Assembly: GCF_021018895.1 (NCBI RefSeq)
Contig: NC_079387.1
Coordinates: 4,207,083-4,271,082, forward strand
Source: Seriola aureovittata
Lineage: Eukaryota > Chordata > Actinopteri > Carangiformes > Carangidae
Length of the DNA: 64,000 nucleotides
Direction: 5' to 3'
The notes beneath the pieces were generated by a model, which was not told the origin of the DNA, did not search any database, and saw only the letters and a program-made list of their open reading frames with translations. This document shows, piece by piece, positions 59,901-64,000 of this stretch. The position numbers and the translations under genes were made by a program. The first letter of the stretch is position 1; each line of letters begins with the position of its first letter.

Positions 59901-62900
59901 TCAGCTGCAGACAAAAATTAATATCCATGTGACTTAACCAATTTTTCAAAGTGGTTCAACTTCAAAGTGGTTCGACTGACAATGTGAATTCAGCCGACAA
60001 TTGGTAGTAATTGATTATAATGTAGGATAACAAATAAGCTTCCACAAACTAGCAAATCCACTAAAGCCTCACAAAAAATGACAGTTGAAATAATTTCCTT
60101 CATTTCCTCTCAATTTTTTAGAACCCAGCTGAGACTGCACAGGGCAGTAGACAATATAATACCTATCTATGAATATACTTGTCAAAGAAAAGGGTCAGCT
60201 CGCCTTTAGATCAGCTTCAGTCCTCCACAGCTGTGTGCAGAGGGAGATTGAATCATTTCTTCAAAGAGGCAAGCTCCCAGTTCTTTTGAGAGATGAAGGA
60301 ATTGGAAACCTGCTCTACACCCTGCGCTCCACAACATCCTGTGAAGGTTCAGCGATGTTTTGATGTGAGGATCTGGAAGGCTTCTCGCTTTATCCCGCTG
60401 TTCGCAAAAACCTCATTTCTTTGACTTTCCGCGGATGTGCAGAAGGGTTGTGTGTCTTAACGTGACGGGTTTTAGATGCATGCGGCTCGATGGCACTCCT
60501 GTCCAGTTATGTAAAGATCGTAGGAAGTGTGGCCTATGACAGTCAAAGGGGATAGAATCTCTAAAAGCAGCACGTTTACAATGATGCATACAGCTTCGTC
60601 AAACTGTATGCTACCAACAGTTTTGATTAAATACTCAAAACATATTAGATGTAGTGACACCACAGATGCAGTCATGTGGCACTGAGGTGCTGCTTCAGTT
60701 TGCGGGGTACTTTGAGGCAGAAGATTGTGTGCATTGAGTTTTGGTCATGGTTCCTATTAGTCATGGTATAATAACATTTGTGGCATCTCTAGAATCAAGT
60801 CCAATAGGGAAGCAACCCAAACAGTCCAATGATTTCACACTGTGGGTTACAAACAAACACCCAAATTTACTGTATAGTAGCTATTTGGAAGATAAAATTG
60901 GCAAATATCTAAATGATTACTTAGACTAACTGCTATAAAAGGCCATTGAACTTATTAACGTTAACCTTTACAGCATTTTTTGAGTTGTTAAATGGACTGT
61001 TGTATGAGTGCACTCACTGCTGCTGCTTACATGCATAACCAAAACTGTCCAAATAAGTAACTAACAAGCGCTGCTTGGGATATGTTATCATATCACAGCT
61101 GTTCCTGAACACATCATGTAGTGTTTTTTTTTAATATATTTAACTGCAGTTACAACACCTACTGTTTGCCTTTGCTATGACTTTGTCAGTTTCCGCCGTC
61201 TGCGTTTGCACGCTTATTAAAGCTCGTTATAAAGCTGCTAATGGGCAATTTAGCTTAACACGACCGTCTTCCGCAGCAGCTTTGTAACTGTGACGTGGGT
61301 TCCGTCAAAGAGAAAAATCCGTTTTCTTCGGCTGCTGCACTTTGTTAGTGCGGGTTAACGCTCGCATTTAGAAACGCACACTGTGTTCGGATCATTCGGA
61401 AACAACAAACTGACTCATGATACTTGACCTGTTATCGAGCATGTTACTGCTATTGATTCCGTCGCATTATCCCATCAGCACAGCAATTCACCCTCAAATA
61501 TTATCTAATTATCTAATTACACACTGCACATCTGAACACCAGGCTTGCCCAAGTGACATTTATTATGTATCATTAACATATTTGTTCATTTTTGGGTCTG
61601 ACAGTCAGAGCGGTGAGTCATTTCATTTCGCAACACTTATTGGTTTCGCTGTACATCCCTGGGCTCCTCGCCTACAGCCCGCCCGCCCGCCCGCTTGGCA
61701 AGAAGGATGACGCCTGTCACCTTTTAGTGTGCGACGAAGGTGAAATGACATTTGAGCGCTGTGCCAAATGTGAGTGCACTCTCCACTCATGCGCTGCTGT
61801 CAGGAGTGATCACTGTTATTTCAGCCGCCTGTCCAAAGAGGGGTTCCGATGGCTCGCCCCCTTTGCTGCGTTAAGGGACTCGAGACAGGAGCCCAGCATT
61901 TGGCCTTGCTTTGCAAATCTGATTAGAGGAGCTGTAATAGCAGGTTGTGCGTGAGAGAAAGCACTATAGTGTATGAGGAGAGGATAGAGTAAATATGCAA
62001 CCCATCCCTCTCTCTCCCTTCTACCCTTTCTTTCCTGCTCTCTCTTCCAAACAACATGGAAGTGTATTATAGAGTATCGTGCTGTCACCTTGGGATGTGA
62101 TGGGAAATAAAATGGACTACTCAATAGACCGCTAAATTAACTTACTTTTAGAGACCATGCAACCCACAAAGGCAGAAAGGCACACATGCACACACACACA
62201 CACATCCATTACTTAATATGTTGTATGGACCCTGCTTCAAAATGAGATGTCCACCCTCTGAAAAGGTGAATGATGCTATTTGAGAATGATGGCTGATGCA
62301 CTGCATAAATAGAAATGCCTGTATGTCTCTAAATACACATGAATCATCCAGGTGCAGCTAAATCAGTAGAGATGGAGCCAGTCTGCCTTTATGCCTCATA
62401 GGTCTTCTAAGTTATTTGTCTGTACCATCTCCACATTTCTATCCTGATCCTCTGGATTCATCATCCACAAATATGGTGTCAAATCAACAAATAAATAAAG
62501 GACAATGGCCTCTGAAAGGGAACATTTTACTAACGAAAGTGTATTATGATTATTGGAGAGTTCTATAAACAGGTTTCTAATTGCTAAATAACTGCAAAAG
62601 TTACATTAAAATGCTGCAAATTGCATTTCAACTGGATGAAAATATTATAAATATAACTGTTTCTTCAATTCTCAATCAATCAATTTCTTAATCCAACACT
62701 TGTCATTGGGCTACAGTCACAAAGAAGCAAGCTAGCACCAGCTGTGCTAATGTTACCAAGCCAAATTACCTTTTCATAGCAAGTTTCGTGTGGTTTTAAG
62801 TTTTAATTAAAGTGCTCCACTCAGGTCAATTATTGTAATTGTTTGCGAACAACACAGCGTCCCCATAAAACGCTTGGACCAGACTGAGTCACATAAGGCG

Positions 62901-64000
62901 AGAAGCATAACAGCATTAGAGCCGACAGTTCCTTCCCTCCAGAGCTGCTGTACATAAGCAGTAATATGTTTGAAACATCTGCTTTCCACTTTATTTCAGA
63001 GACTCTTGAGATAATGGGAGCGATGATATTTTCAAAGACATTTTTACCACCATTTCTGACAGAATTCAGCAGATATAATGGCTGATGAGTCACTGAATGA
63101 TAATTTACTTGGGATACTCGGGACAGCAGCAGCTCCTTTTTACAATGTAGATGATTAAATCCACCTTTTTTATAGTTTAGACTTTGTATTCACTCTGCAG
63201 ATGCTCATATCATTTTTGTACATGTCACACATCTACTTTACTTTTATATCTATTATGAGCTGACAGTGATGTCAAAAAGCCAGTGACGACGAGGTCACTT
63301 CATTCCAAACTGTTTTGAACACATCTTGGAAAAAAAGGCGAGTCTCACAGAGCTGTTGTGTTTCCTTGTGTGTGGCGGGGCCTCCGCGGGAACTCATCAG
63401 AGTGAGCGGGGTGGGCTTGAAATGTACAGAAGAGTAGAGGTACCCTCTGGATAGAAAGAGGGTAGACTGACTAATAAAAAGTGCAAGGCTTCTCTTAGCT
63501 CCTGCATAATGTCTCTGTCATGTGGAGCTTTGTTTGACATTACTGATGTTTTTCATCTAACGGATAGATCCTCCGTGTTTTTCTCTGTTCCCCTGTTGTC
63601 GTGCTGTAATGTAAGTCCACTCCTGCTTTGAAATGTTAAATTAACATTAATGCAAACTCGACGCCTGCAGCTGCTTCACAGTTAAAACCTCAAAGCCCCC
63701 CCTTGCCTCTAACTGCTCTGGGTTTGTGTGCAGCCCAACAGAAAACGCTACAGGGCCCAGAGATACAAGACCTGGCCTTTCAGGCTGCGGGTAAAGGAAC
63801 AGACACGCTGATTCGCTTTGTTGCAGAGGATTATGAAGATTGATAAAACTGTAAAAGTGAGATTGCTAAATATGTAGCTGGAGCCGGCAGCCAGTTAGCT
63901 CAGCACAGAGCCCGGAAACAGCTGTTTCCATTTTCATATTTTGCACTCGCACCCTAAATGTTAAAATTGATACTTCATGATTTCTTTTTATTTCAAAATG
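56946..64000. other. Intergenic tail of the window; possible conserved noncoding DNA
   Basis: No gene recognised. Two stretches (about 57520-58260 and 59280-59800) lack simple repeats and are rich in homeodomain-type words such as TAATTAATTA, TTAATGAG, ATGCATAA and TGATTGAT, the look of vertebrate conserved noncoding elements; this is an impression without alignment. Also present are a G run (about 57395-57407), (CCCG)n at 61678-61693 and a short CA repeat near 62188-62202. An exon-like piece lies at 63734-63790 (see findings). Confidence 0.5.

Noticed and set aside
59945..59978. Tandem duplication of CAAAGTGGTTC-ACTT
   Set aside because: Only two units of about 16 bp; trivial local duplication.

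Overview
This is a stretch of a ray-finned fish chromosome. It holds the 3' part of one large multi-exon gene on the + strand, followed by about 13 kb of apparently gene-free DNA. The gene is ncam2 (neural cell adhesion molecule 2, also called OCAM/RNCAM). I identify it from the ordered Ig and fibronectin III exons, the transmembrane exon with its GLLMCITR juxtamembrane motif, and the C-terminal tail ending TIEIK...DDSKA, which is the NCAM2 rather than the NCAM1 tail. A teleost is inferred from three things: short introns compared with the several-hundred-kb mammalian gene, dense CA/GT microsatellites, and several interspersed repeats I remember as common in percomorph fish. No species can be named.

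Layout. 1-2706 is the end of an intron; the exons for the signal peptide, Ig1, Ig2 and the first half of Ig3 lie upstream. Eleven coding exons follow: 2707-2876 (Ig3, second half), 8599-8744 and 14606-14756 (Ig4), 16630-16817 and 17551-17647 (Ig5), 18805-18978 and 22107-22226 (FN3-1), 23261-23382 and 24997-25171 (FN3-2), 38091-38295 (transmembrane and juxtamembrane), and 47775-47889 (C-terminal tail and stop). All junctions are GT-AG and in phase. Joined, they leave one open frame of 553 residues after the first split codon. A 3' UTR of about 3.2 kb runs to the AATAAA at 51074.

The most useful biological observations concern this gene. The cytoplasmic exon that follows the transmembrane exon in NCAM1 and mammalian NCAM2 (the EPI/V-E-x-R-T-E and NETTPLTEPE exon) was not found in the 9.5 kb where it should lie, although the two flanking exons still join in frame. 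The transmembrane exon has a tandem TAGCAG acceptor. The first Ig4 exon has a weak donor next to a (GT)n tract and lies between complementary GT and CA tracts. The 3' UTR carries five exact Pumilio-type UGUANAUA sites.

The introns hold microsatellites, homopolymers and repeat copies. Three copies of one family share a TCCTAC(G/A)TTTCCCA core, and one of these contains a 39-bp near-perfect palindrome. Another repeat carries a perfect estrogen-response-element palindrome. There is also a decayed 20-bp tandem array at 17881-17999.

Downstream of the gene, 51.1-64.0 kb has no convincing gene. It contains a strong G-quadruplex motif, an unexplained 245-codon open frame on the minus strand (52390-53127), a 247-bp TA-flanked inverted-repeat element that looks like a MITE (55511-55757), and AT-rich stretches that may be conserved noncoding DNA. 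I saw no CRISPR, operon, phage or other prokaryote-type system, and nothing that amounts to a new molecular system.
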